15,141 bases of DNA from contig JAJYJA010000046.1 in NCBI GenBank assembly GCA_021789795.1, positions 1-15,141 on the forward strand, in the 5' to 3' direction. Below are positions 1-6,057 of the stretch, piece by piece. Both the position numbers and the translations under genes were made by a program. Origin of the DNA: Deltaproteobacteria bacterium. Lineage in GTDB: Bacteria; Desulfobacterota; Desulfobulbia; Desulfobulbales; VMSU01. The number at the start of each line of letters is the position of its first letter. The first letter of the stretch is position 1. The notes beneath the pieces were generated by a model. It did not search any database. It had not been told where the DNA came from and saw only the letters and a program-made list of their open reading frames with translations.

Positions 1-1463
1 TGCACATGCTGACCACCGAGGCCTTCAACGCCCTGTTGAAGACCCTGGAGGAGCCGCCGGGGCACGTGTTCTTCATGTTCGCCACCACCGAGATCCACAA
101 GGTGCCGGTGACCATCCTCTCCCGTTGCCAGCGCTACGAGCTGAAACGGGTGCCGTTTCGCACCCTGGCCGACTTTTTCGCCGGTATCGCCAGCCGCGAG
201 GGGGTGAGCATCAGTCCCGGGGCGGTGGACATCATCGCCTCCGAGGCCGACGGTAGCGTTAGGGACGGCTTAAGCCTGCTGGATCAGATCCTCTCCTTCG
301 GCGGCGAGTCGATCACCGAGGAGGACTTGAGCCTGGTGCTGGGTCTGGTCGATCGCCGGGTCTTTGCCAGGATCATCGCCTGTCTGCTCGCCTCCGACCT
401 GCCGGGGGCGCTGGCCCTGCTGCACGAGACCTACAGCCAGGGCATGGATCTAAAGCGCTTCGCCCTGGGTCTGCTGGCCTTTTCCAGATCCTTGTTGATC
501 GTACGCACCAGCAAGACGCCCGCCGCCATCCTCGACCTTTCCGAACAGGAGCTGGCCCAGGTGGAGGCGATCGCCGCCCGCCATTCGCTGGAGACGATTG
601 CCGGCGCCTTTCATCTCCTGATGCGCGGGGTGGAGGAGCTGCAGCGTGCCTCCCATCCCCGGATGGCGCTGGAGTTGCTATTCGTCAAGATCACCCAACT
701 GGGGGCGGTGGCGCCGGTCAGCGAGCTGGTGTCCCGGCTCGACGCATTGATCGCCGGTTGCCCGTCGGCCCTGCCTTCGGAACCAGAGCCTGTCGTGGCC
801 TCCAGGCCTGATCCCGCCGGTTGCCCGCCGTCCGGTTCGGTCAACGAGTCCGCCGCAGATATCTCCCTGGCGTCCGTTGCCGCAAGGTCGGGAGAGGTCA
901 GGCCTGCCCCTCGCCAACCATCTCCCCTGGTGGTTAGCGAGTCGGACGGCTGGGCGGGGGCTGGACAGGCGCCGTCTGTGGCGGTGCCTGGGGCCGGGAG
1001 CCCGGCCCCGGCGGAGAAGCCCGCTCTGGCGGCCGTAGGCCCTCCTGGGCCGGAGGCCGTCTTGGCCCCCGCGACGGCCAGGCCCCGCCGGGAGGTGCGG
1101 CGGGATTGGGATGACTTTGTCGCTTACGTGCGCGAGCGCAAGCCCTGGATGGCCCTTACCCTAAACCAGGCCGACAAGGCACGCGAGGAGGGTGGGGGCC
1201 TGGCCCTGTACTACGATGAGTCGTCGGAGTGCCACCTGTTGCAGGAAAACGAAAATTTAAGGTTGCTGACCGAGTTCGCGCAGGATTTCTTTCAGCGCGA
1301 GCTGACGGTGCGCATCGTGGTGGCGGGCGAGAGCCGGGGCGCCGAACTTGAGCAGCCCCAGGAGGAACGGCGGGCCCTGGCCCGCGACCCCAGGGTGCGG
1401 GTGGCGCTGGAGGTGTTCGGGGGGCAAGTGGCGGGCATCCGCACCGAGCCCCGTAGTAGATAA
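1..1463 (+). CDS. dnaX: DNA polymerase III subunit gamma/tau, 3' part (5' end outside window)
   Basis: Clamp-loader ATPase subunit that loads the sliding clamp and, as tau, holds the polymerase cores together. The window opens inside the AAA+ domain: the first full codons read H-M-L-T-T-E-A-F-N-A-L-L-K-T-L-E-E-P-P, which in DnaX follows the Walker B region. Counting from the Met at position 6, sensor 1 is FATTEIHK (25-32) and the SRC motif carrying the arginine finger is at 39-41. A helical collar runs to about residue 247, followed by a Pro/Ala/Gly-rich linker (about 250-360) and a C-terminal tau-type domain (about 364-485, starting RRDWDDFVAYVRERKPW). The stop is TAA. I see no A-AAA-AAG slippery heptamer, so a frameshifted gamma form is not supported. 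ybaB follows after 32 bp, the usual dnaX-ybaB-recR order. The identification is firm; only the N-terminal third is missing. Confidence 0.96.
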   Translation, partial: HMLTTEAFNALLKTLEEPPGHVFFMFATTEIHKVPVTILSRCQRYELKRVPFRTLADFFAGIASREGVSISPGAVDIIASEADGSVRDGLSLLDQILSFGGESITEEDLSLVLGLVDRRVFARIIACLLASDLPGALALLHETYSQGMDLKRFALGLLAFSRSLLIVRTSKTPAAILDLSEQELAQVEAIAARHSLETIAGAFHLLMRGVEELQRASHPRMALELLFVKITQLGAVAPVSELVSRLDALIAGCPSALPSEPEPVVASRPDPAGCPPSGSVNESAADISLASVAARSGEVRPAPRQPSPLVVSESDGWAGAGQAPSVAVPGAGSPAPAEKPALAAVGPPGPEAVLAPATARPRREVRRDWDDFVAYVRERKPWMALTLNQADKAREEGGGLALYYDESSECHLLQENENLRLLTEFAQDFFQRELTVRIVVAGESRGAELEQPQEERRALARDPRVRVALEVFGGQVAGIRTEPRSR

Positions 1464-1495
1464 TTAATTGGTATTGTTGCTATAAGGCGGGAGCA

Positions 1496-1816
1496 ATGGA
1501 CATCGGCAAGGTTATGCGGGAGGCCCAGTTGTTTCAGCGGCGGCTTTCCGAGATACAGGGGGAACTGGCAGGTCAACGGCTCACCAGCACCGTGGGCGGG
1601 GGCATGGTCACCGTCACCGTGAATGGCAAGAGCGAGCTGTTGGCGATCGTCATCGATCCCGAGCTGGTCAACCCGGCGGAGTTGACCATGCTTCAGGATT
1701 TGATCGTCGCCGGGGTCAACGAGGCCTTGCGCCAGGCGGCTGAGACGGCGAGGGAGAAGATGACCGCCTTGACCGGCGGCCTGAACCTGCCCGGCCTGGC
1801 GGGACTGTTTGGCTGA
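1496..1816 (+). CDS. ybaB: YbaB/EbfC family nucleoid-associated protein
   Basis: Small DNA-binding protein of 106 residues, the usual size of the YbaB/EbfC family, which forms dimers and binds DNA with little sequence specificity. The family pattern is clear: an N-terminal helix with amphipathic repeats (residues 1-30), a beta-sheet core containing GGGMVTVTVNGK (about 34-45) and a long C-terminal helix ending in EKMTALTGGLNLPGL. The ATG at 1496 is supported by a purine-rich stretch (GGCGGGAG) just upstream. It lies 32 bp after dnaX and 6 bp before recR, so the three genes are almost certainly one transcript. The conserved pairing with recR has long suggested a role in replication or repair, but the precise function of the family is not settled. 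Confidence 0.93.
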   Translation: MDIGKVMREAQLFQRRLSEIQGELAGQRLTSTVGGGMVTVTVNGKSELLAIVIDPELVNPAELTMLQDLIVAGVNEALRQAAETAREKMTALTGGLNLPGLAGLFG

Positions 1817-1822
1817 GGCCGG

Positions 1823-2431
1823 ATGGGGGCGATGGAGGTCGTGCCGCCGGCCCTGGCCCGGCTGATTAACGAGTTGGAGCGGCTGCCGGGGGTGGGCAGG
1901 AAGACCGCCACCCGGCTGGCCCTGCACCTGTTGCGGCGTCCGGAATCAGAGGCCCAGGGCTTGGCCCGCAACCTGGCCGAGCTGCACGGGGCCATTAGGC
2001 TGTGCGAGATCTGCTGTGCCTTTTCCGAACGCAGCCCCTGCGCGATCTGCGACGACGACCGGCGGGACGGCCAGGTGGTTTGCGTGGTGGAGGGACAGGG
2101 GGATTTGATCGCCATCGAGAAGACCGGGGCCTTCCGGGGGGTGTATCACGTCCTGCACGGGGTGCTGGCCCCGGTGGACGGCATCGGCCCGGCGGAGATC
2201 AAACTCGACGCCCTGTTGGCCAGGGTGAGGCGGGGCGGGGTCAAGGAGGTGCTGCTCGCCACCAGTTCCACCGTCCCCGGCGAGGCCACCGCCGCCTATC
2301 TCGCCGAATGCCTGCGCGGCCTGGCCGTGGTTTCCCGGCTGGCCTGCGGCATCCCCCTGGGCATGGACATAAAGTACGCCGACGAACACACCCTGGCCCG
2401 GGCCATTGAAACCCGGCTAGTGCGAAAATAA
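1823..2431 (+). CDS. recR: Recombination mediator protein RecR
   Basis: RecR works with RecO (and RecF) to load RecA on single-stranded DNA coated with SSB during gap repair. At 202 residues it has the normal length. In order: a helix-hairpin-helix region with LPGVGRKTATRLALHLL (21-37), a zinc finger with Cys61, Cys64, Cys73 and Cys76, a Toprim domain starting about residue 85 with VVEGQGD, the segment LLATSSTVPGEATAAYLA (144-161), and the C-terminal CGIPLGMDIKYADEHTLARA (175-194). The Toprim segment reads ATSSTVPGEAT where many relatives have ATNPTxEGEAT, a mild change. An in-frame ATG at 1832 is an equally possible start, since homologues usually begin only a few residues before the PxxLxxLIxxL helix. 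The gene ends in TAA inside a perfect 12-bp palindrome (2429-2440). Confidence 0.96.
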   Translation: MGAMEVVPPALARLINELERLPGVGRKTATRLALHLLRRPESEAQGLARNLAELHGAIRLCEICCAFSERSPCAICDDDRRDGQVVCVVEGQGDLIAIEKTGAFRGVYHVLHGVLAPVDGIGPAEIKLDALLARVRRGGVKEVLLATSSTVPGEATAAYLAECLRGLAVVSRLACGIPLGMDIKYADEHTLARAIETRLVRK

Positions 2432-2445
2432 TCGCGATTAACATC

Positions 2446-2475
2446 TTGACATAACCACTGGATATTTGGTATTCA
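2446..2475 (+). promoter_or_regulatory. Candidate sigma-70 promoter for tRNA-Val/thrS
   Basis: A perfect -35 box TTGACA (2446-2451) is followed 18 bp later by TATTCA (2470-2475), which matches the -10 consensus in only its first three bases but is preceded by an extended -10 TG (2467-2468). Transcription would start near 2482. If the mobile element and its duplicated target (165 bp) are removed, this start falls about 40 bp before the tRNA-Val gene, a sensible distance. The palindrome TAATCGCGATTA (2429-2440) sits just upstream of the -35 box and could be an operator. This is inference from sequence only. Confidence 0.45.
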
Positions 2476-2507
2476 CAGGCGGATTAAGCCAATCCCAACG
2501 GGGTGTA

Positions 2508-2515
2508 AAAGATAA
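2508..2515. repeat. Left target-site duplication of MITE copy 1 (AAAGATAA)
   Basis: AAAGATAA here is repeated at 2673-2680, directly after the right tip of the element. The left copy is separated from the GTAAC tip by one extra G (2516), probably a small later insertion or slippage. The 8-bp length is that made by IS66-family transposases. Confidence 0.7.
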
Positions 2516-2672
2516 GGTAACTATCCAAACTGAGTGCCGCAGCATTGGTGCCGGCTTGGCCCGTAACTATTCAGCCGCGTCTTACAGAGGCGCGAAACCA
2601 GCCGGCGAGCTTATTTGTGGTAGGTGAGCAGGCCGGTGGCCAAGCAGAGATGGGTCGCTGCTGGATAGTTGC
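2516..2672 (+). mobile_element. IS66-type MITE, copy 1 (older, diverged)
   Basis: Non-coding element of about 157 bp between the recR promoter-proximal region and tRNA-Val. The left tip is GTAACTATCC at 2517, an internal copy of the tip (GTAACTATTCAGCCGC) starts at 2563, exactly 46 bp in, and the right tip ends GGATAGTTGC at 2672 (reverse complement GCAACTATCC). The central part keeps GCGCGAAACCAGCCGGCGAGC as in the other copies, but the right half has drifted (for example GGCCGGTGG for GCCGGCTGG). Several tip differences keep pairing as G-U wobbles in RNA. It lies 15 bp before tRNA-Val. Family assignment rests on the GTAA tips and 8-bp flanking repeats, both known for IS66 elements. Confidence 0.75.
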
Positions 2673-2687
2673 AAAGATAACTTCAAT

Positions 2688-2764
2688 AGGCGCGTAGCTC
2701 AGTTGGTTAGAGCGCTTGCTCGACACGCAAGAGGTCAGCGGTTCAAATCCGCTCGTGCCTACCA
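2688..2764 (+). tRNA. tRNA-Val (anticodon GAC)
   Basis: Complete cloverleaf of 77 nt with encoded CCA. The acceptor stem AGGCGCG pairs with CGTGCCT (one G-U), the D stem is GCTC/GAGC, the anticodon stem CTTGC/GCAAG encloses the loop TCGACAC (2720-2726), and the T arm is AGCGG-TTCAAAT-CCGCT. The anticodon GAC (2722-2724) reads GUC/GUU valine codons. Two oddities: position 33 is C (2721) rather than the near-invariant U, and the acceptor starts A1-U72 with an AGGC body resembling tRNA-Ile. The gene is followed after 6 bp by a terminator. Confidence 0.93.
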
Positions 2765-2770
2765 CGATTG

Positions 2771-2809
2771 ATAAGCTTCGTACCCTTGTACGGAGCTTAT
2801 TTGTTTGTT
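2771..2809 (+). terminator. Intrinsic terminator or attenuator between tRNA-Val and thrS
   Basis: A 13-bp stem (2771-2783 with 2788-2800, one T-G pair, CCTT loop) is followed by the T-rich tail TTGTTTGTT. It starts 6 bp after the tRNA. Only 30 bp separate the tail from the thrS start, too little for a separate promoter, so thrS may depend on read-through of this hairpin. Confidence 0.85.
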
Positions 2810-2839
2810 CCTCAGGCAACCCCCTGGAACTTTAAGGCG

Positions 2840-4768
2840 ATGGACGTAATGCGCGTTGCACTTACTACCGGCGAGGCGGTCGAGCTGCCCCAGGGGGCCA
2901 CGGTGGCCGAGGCGATCAAGGCCCTGTGCCCCGGCAAGGTCAGGAAGGCGTCCGTGGCCGCCCAGGTCGATGGCCGGGCGGTCGATCTTTCCACCCCGCT
3001 GGCCGAGGGGGCGATGATCGAGCCGATCGTCATCGACAGCCCGGAGGGTCTTTCGATCCTGCGTCATAGCGCCGCCCACATCATGGCCCAGGCGGTGCGG
3101 GAGCTGTTCGGGCCCGAGGTGCAGGTGGCCATCGGCCCGGCGGTGGCGGACGGCTTTTACTACGATTTCGACAAGCAGGAACCCTTTTCGAGCGATGACT
3201 TCCCGGCCATCGAGGCCCGGATGCAGGCCATCGTCGAGCGTGACCTGCCCTTCGTGCGCCAGGAGATGGCCAAGGCCGAGGCCATCGCCATGTTCAAGGC
3301 CCATGGCCAGCGGTATAAGGTCGAACTGCTTGAGGCCATCGAGGCCGAGACGGTCAGCCTCTACCATCAGGGCGAGTTCGTCGATCTCTGTCGCGGCCCC
3401 CACCTGCCCAGCACCGGCTGGCTCAAGGCCTTCTCCCTCGTCAAGGTGGCCGGGGCCTACTGGCGGGGGGACGAGAAGCAGGCCATGCTGCAGCGGCTCT
3501 ATGGCACCGCCTTCCCCGACGCCAAGGCCTTAAAGGCCCACCTGCATGCCCTGGAGGAGGCCAAGCGGCGCGATCACCGCAAGCTGGGCCGGGAGTTGGA
3601 GTTGTTTGCCATCAGCGACCAGGTGGGGCCGGGGCTGATCCTCTGGCAGCCCAAGGGCGCCCAGCTCCGCAAGATACTTGAGGATTACTGGAAGGAAGAG
3701 CATTACCGGCACGACTACGAGCTGCTCTACACCCCCCAGATCGCCCGGCGCGACCTGTGGCGCACCTCCGGCCACCTCGATTTCTACGTGGACGACATGT
3801 TCTCGCCCATGGAGGTGGATGAGGTCAGCTACCAGATCAAGCCGATGAACTGCCCCTTCCACATCGCCATCTACCAGACCCGGAAGCGCAGTTACCGCGA
3901 GTTTCCCATCCGCTGGTGCGAGTTGGGCACGGTTTACCGCTACGAGCGCACCGGGGCCCTGCACGGCCTGATGCGGGTGCGGGGCTTCACCCAGGACGAT
4001 GCCCACATCTTCTGCCTGCCGGGACAACTGGAGGAGGAGATCTTCAACATCCTGGAGCTTAATCTGCATATCCTAAAGACCTTTGGCTTTGTGGATTACC
4101 AGGTTTATCTGTCCACCCGGCCCGAAAAATACGTGGGTAGCGACCAGAACTGGCAGCGGGCCACCGAGGCCCTGAAGCTGGCCCTGACCAAGAAAGGGCT
4201 GCCCTTTGAGATCGACCCCGGCGAGGGGGTGTTCTACGGCCCCAAGATCGACATCAAGATCAAAGACGTCTTGGGACGCTTCTGGCAGTGCTCCACCATC
4301 CAGGTGGACTTCAACCTGCCGGAACGCTTCGCCATCACCTATACCGGCGAGGACGGAGAGGAACATCAGCCGATCATGATCCATCGCGCCCTGATGGGTT
4401 CGTTGGAACGTTTCTTCGGGGTGTTGATCGAGCATTACGCCGGGGCCTTCCCCAACTGGCTGGCCCCGGTTCAGGCCCGGGTGATGAATATCTCCGACGC
4501 GCAGCTTGATTTCAGCGAGGAGGTGTACCTGCAACTGAAGAAGGCGGGTATCAGAATTGAGAAGGACTTGAGAAACGAGAAGCTCAACTACAAGATACGC
4601 CAGGCGCAACTGCTAAAGATTCCCTTTATGCTCATCATCGGTGACAAGGAAGTCGAGGAGCGCAAGGTGACGGTACGTCTGCGTGATGGTCAGAACTTGC
4701 AGGCGCTGTCGATTCCCGAGTTGATTGAGATGATTAAGTTGGAGAGCCGGATCCCGGTTTCTGCTTAA
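2840..4768 (+). CDS. thrS: Threonyl-tRNA synthetase
   Basis: Class II synthetase charging tRNA-Thr, first gene of the translation operon. From the chosen ATG the protein has 642 residues, the family's usual size. In order: an N-terminal TGS domain (to about residue 65), an editing domain with HSAAH (76-80) and the CRGPH motif (Cys184, His188) that clears mischarged serine, and a class II catalytic core. Zinc ligands are visible as Cys338 (MNCPFH), His375 (GALHG) and His515 (IHRAL). Motif 2 (RYERTGALHGLMRVRGF) and motif 3 (HRALMGSLERFFGVLIEHYAG) are intact. A C-terminal anticodon-binding domain starts near PNWLAPVQ. The frame is open back to a TTG at 2768, but that stretch encodes the terminator hairpin, so the ATG at 2840 or the one at 2849 is preferred; AAGG at 2834-2837 is better spaced for 2849. 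Confidence 0.96.
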   Translation: MDVMRVALTTGEAVELPQGATVAEAIKALCPGKVRKASVAAQVDGRAVDLSTPLAEGAMIEPIVIDSPEGLSILRHSAAHIMAQAVRELFGPEVQVAIGPAVADGFYYDFDKQEPFSSDDFPAIEARMQAIVERDLPFVRQEMAKAEAIAMFKAHGQRYKVELLEAIEAETVSLYHQGEFVDLCRGPHLPSTGWLKAFSLVKVAGAYWRGDEKQAMLQRLYGTAFPDAKALKAHLHALEEAKRRDHRKLGRELELFAISDQVGPGLILWQPKGAQLRKILEDYWKEEHYRHDYELLYTPQIARRDLWRTSGHLDFYVDDMFSPMEVDEVSYQIKPMNCPFHIAIYQTRKRSYREFPIRWCELGTVYRYERTGALHGLMRVRGFTQDDAHIFCLPGQLEEEIFNILELNLHILKTFGFVDYQVYLSTRPEKYVGSDQNWQRATEALKLALTKKGLPFEIDPGEGVFYGPKIDIKIKDVLGRFWQCSTIQVDFNLPERFAITYTGEDGEEHQPIMIHRALMGSLERFFGVLIEHYAGAFPNWLAPVQARVMNISDAQLDFSEEVYLQLKKAGIRIEKDLRNEKLNYKIRQAQLLKIPFMLIIGDKEVEERKVTVRLRDGQNLQALSIPELIEMIKLESRIPVSA

Positions 4769-4827
4769 GGAGCCCGGTTCACGCGAGCTGTCAAGGTCGG
4801 GCGCGGATTTAGTAATAACCAAAGACA

Positions 4828-4842
4828 AGAGGTGGGAGTATC
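4828..4842 (+). promoter_or_regulatory. Ribosome binding site fixing the ATC start of infC
   Basis: AGAGGT (4828-4833) lies six bases before ATC (4840-4842). No ATG, GTG or TTG exists in frame between the upstream stops (TAG TAA TAA at 4810-4818) and codon 46, while the translated sequence from ATC matches the IF3 N-terminus. This makes ATC the only sensible start and fits the known use of rare AUU/AUC/AUA-type starts in infC for self-control. Confidence 0.9.
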
Positions 4843-5382
4843 AAAGCTCGAACTAAGGGTGCCGCTAAGGGCGCGGAATCTCGGGTTAGAATCAACAACC
4901 AGATCAACGACCGGGAAGTCCGGGTCATATCGGCAACCGGCGAGCAGCTAGGCGTCCTGCCTGTTGCCGCGGCCATGAGGGCCGCTCAGGAGGCGGGACT
5001 TGACCTGGTGGAGGTCTCGGCCAGCGCCGTGCCGCCGGTATGCCGGATCATGGATTACGGGAAATACCGGTACGAGCAGAGCAAGAAGCTGGCCGAGGCC
5101 AAAAAGAAACAGACCGTCATCGAGGTCAAGGAGATCAAGCTGAGGCCGAAGACCGAGAAGCACGACCTCGATTTCAAGGTCAAGAGTATCCGGAAATTTT
5201 TGGAGCAGAAGAACAAGGTCAAGGTCACGGTGCGCTTTCGCGGCCGGGAGATCGTCTATGCCGACACCCAGGGCGGCGACACCCTCAAGAAGGTCGCCGA
5301 GGCCCTGGCCGACATTGCGGTGATTGTGCAGGAGCCCAAGATGGAAGGCCGACAGATGGTGATGTTCGTCGGCCCCAAATAA
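4840..5382 (+). CDS. infC: Translation initiation factor IF-3 (ATC start codon)
   Basis: IF3 binds the 30S subunit, keeps it apart from 50S and checks initiator tRNA and start codon. Starting at ATC gives 180 residues, the same length as E. coli IF3. The N-terminal domain carries RVRINNQINDREVRVI (15-30), GEQLGVLP (34-41), EAGLDLVEVS (51-60) and PPVCRIMDYGKYRYEQSKK (65-83). A lysine-rich linker (82-91) leads to the C-terminal domain with EIKLRP, HDLDFKVKSIRKFL and VKVTVRFRGREI. A start at the first in-frame ATG (4975) would delete about 45 residues of the conserved N domain, so it is rejected. IF3 is known to repress its own mRNA by discriminating against AUU/AUC-type starts, and the same control is likely here. 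It follows thrS after 71 bp and precedes rpmI by 24 bp, as in E. coli. Confidence 0.95.
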   Translation: MKARTKGAAKGAESRVRINNQINDREVRVISATGEQLGVLPVAAAMRAAQEAGLDLVEVSASAVPPVCRIMDYGKYRYEQSKKLAEAKKKQTVIEVKEIKLRPKTEKHDLDFKVKSIRKFLEQKNKVKVTVRFRGREIVYADTQGGDTLKKVAEALADIAVIVQEPKMEGRQMVMFVGPK

Positions 5383-5406
5383 ATATTTGTTTAAGGAGAT
5401 TACGTT

Positions 5407-5604
5407 ATGCCGAAGATGAAAACCAACCGGGGCGCGGCCAAGCGGTTCAAGATGAGTGCGTCTGGCAAGATAATGCGCAGCAAGGCCTTCTCCAGTCATA
5501 TCCTGACCAAGAAGACCACCAAGCGGAAGCGGAACCTGCGCCAGGGCACGGTGGTGGACGCGACCAACGCCCAGAACATCAGGAAGATGCTGCCCTACCT
5601 GTAG
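5407..5604 (+). CDS. rpmI: Large ribosomal subunit protein bL35
   Basis: L35 is a small basic protein of the 50S subunit. The 65-residue sequence has the standard length and the hallmark start MPKMKTNRGAAKRFK, followed by GKIMRSKAFSSHILTKK and KRKRNLRQGT, ending in MLPYL. The ATG at 5407 is preceded by a near-perfect ribosome binding site, AAGGAGA at 5394-5400. It sits 24 bp after infC and 86 bp before rplT. In E. coli this gene is translationally linked to the L20 control of the operon. The gap to rplT here contains only short competing hairpins, and I cannot support an L20 binding site from sequence alone. Confidence 0.97.
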   Translation: MPKMKTNRGAAKRFKMSASGKIMRSKAFSSHILTKKTTKRKRNLRQGTVVDATNAQNIRKMLPYL

Positions 5605-5690
5605 CCGCTCGCCGGTGGGACGGGTTTGGCCTCCCGTTGTCAGGCCGCCAGCCAAATTTTAGCTTCAGTTAAAAGTCAAGGAGAATTACG

Positions 5691-6035
5691 ATGCCCAGAG
5701 TAAGCCGTGGTTTCAAAGCACGCCGGCGCAGAAATAAAATTTTGAAGATGGCCAGTGGCTATGTCGGAGCCCGCCATCGTTTGATCCGCAGCGCCTCGGA
5801 GGCGGTTGACCGCGCCTTGAATTACGCCTATCGGGACCGTCGGCAGAAGAAACGTGATTTCCGCAAGTTGTGGATCGCCCGTCTCTCCGCCGCCGCCAAG
5901 ATGAACGGCCTGTCATACAGCAAGCTGATCGGCGGGCTAAAGAAAGCCCAGATCGAGTTGGACCGCAAGGTGCTGTCCAACCTGGCCATTCTCGACCCCA
6001 ACGCCTTTACCCAGATCAGCAAGCTGGCCTCCTAA
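5691..6035 (+). CDS. rplT: Large ribosomal subunit protein bL20
   Basis: L20 binds 23S rRNA early in 50S assembly and in several bacteria also represses the infC-rpmI-rplT mRNA. The product has 114 residues, three fewer than the E. coli protein. It shows the family's basic N-terminal tail (MPRVSRGFKARRRRNKILKM), then YAYRDRRQKKRDFRKLWIARL (46-66), NGLSYSKLIGGLKKAQIELDRKVL (72-95) and the C-terminal LAILDPNAF. The start ATG at 5691 has AAGGAGA nine bases upstream of it. pheS starts 22 bp downstream, leaving no room for a pheM-like leader peptide or attenuator such as the one E. coli has at this point. Confidence 0.97.
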   Translation: MPRVSRGFKARRRRNKILKMASGYVGARHRLIRSASEAVDRALNYAYRDRRQKKRDFRKLWIARLSAAAKMNGLSYSKLIGGLKKAQIELDRKVLSNLAILDPNAFTQISKLAS

Positions 6036-6057
6036 GGTCGTCCTCCGTCAGGTGGTT

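Noticed and set aside
900..1300. Programmed frameshift site in dnaX making a gamma form
   Set aside because: No A-AAA-AAG or similar slippery heptamer with downstream hairpin is visible; the only A-rich spots are in the tau C-terminal domain.
2571..2819. Minus-strand frame of 82 codons containing GFEPLTSCVSSKRSNQLSYAP
   Set aside because: This is the antisense translation of the tRNA-Val gene, a well-known type of spurious protein entry, and it runs through the MITE and terminator.
2768..2839. Extended N-terminus of ThrRS from a TTG at 2768
   Set aside because: The extra 24 codons are the terminator hairpin and tail; family members begin at the TGS domain, which starts near the ATG at 2840/2849.
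2432..2839. T-box leader for thrS
   Set aside because: No T-box motif or specifier loop is visible; the region is explained by the promoter, the MITE, tRNA-Val and the terminator.
5605..5690. Alternative hairpins between rpmI and rplT (GACGGG/CCCGT and GGCCT/AGGCC) as an L20 control site
   Set aside because: Stems are only five to six pairs and rplT has its own strong ribosome binding site; nothing specific to known L20 sites can be recognised.
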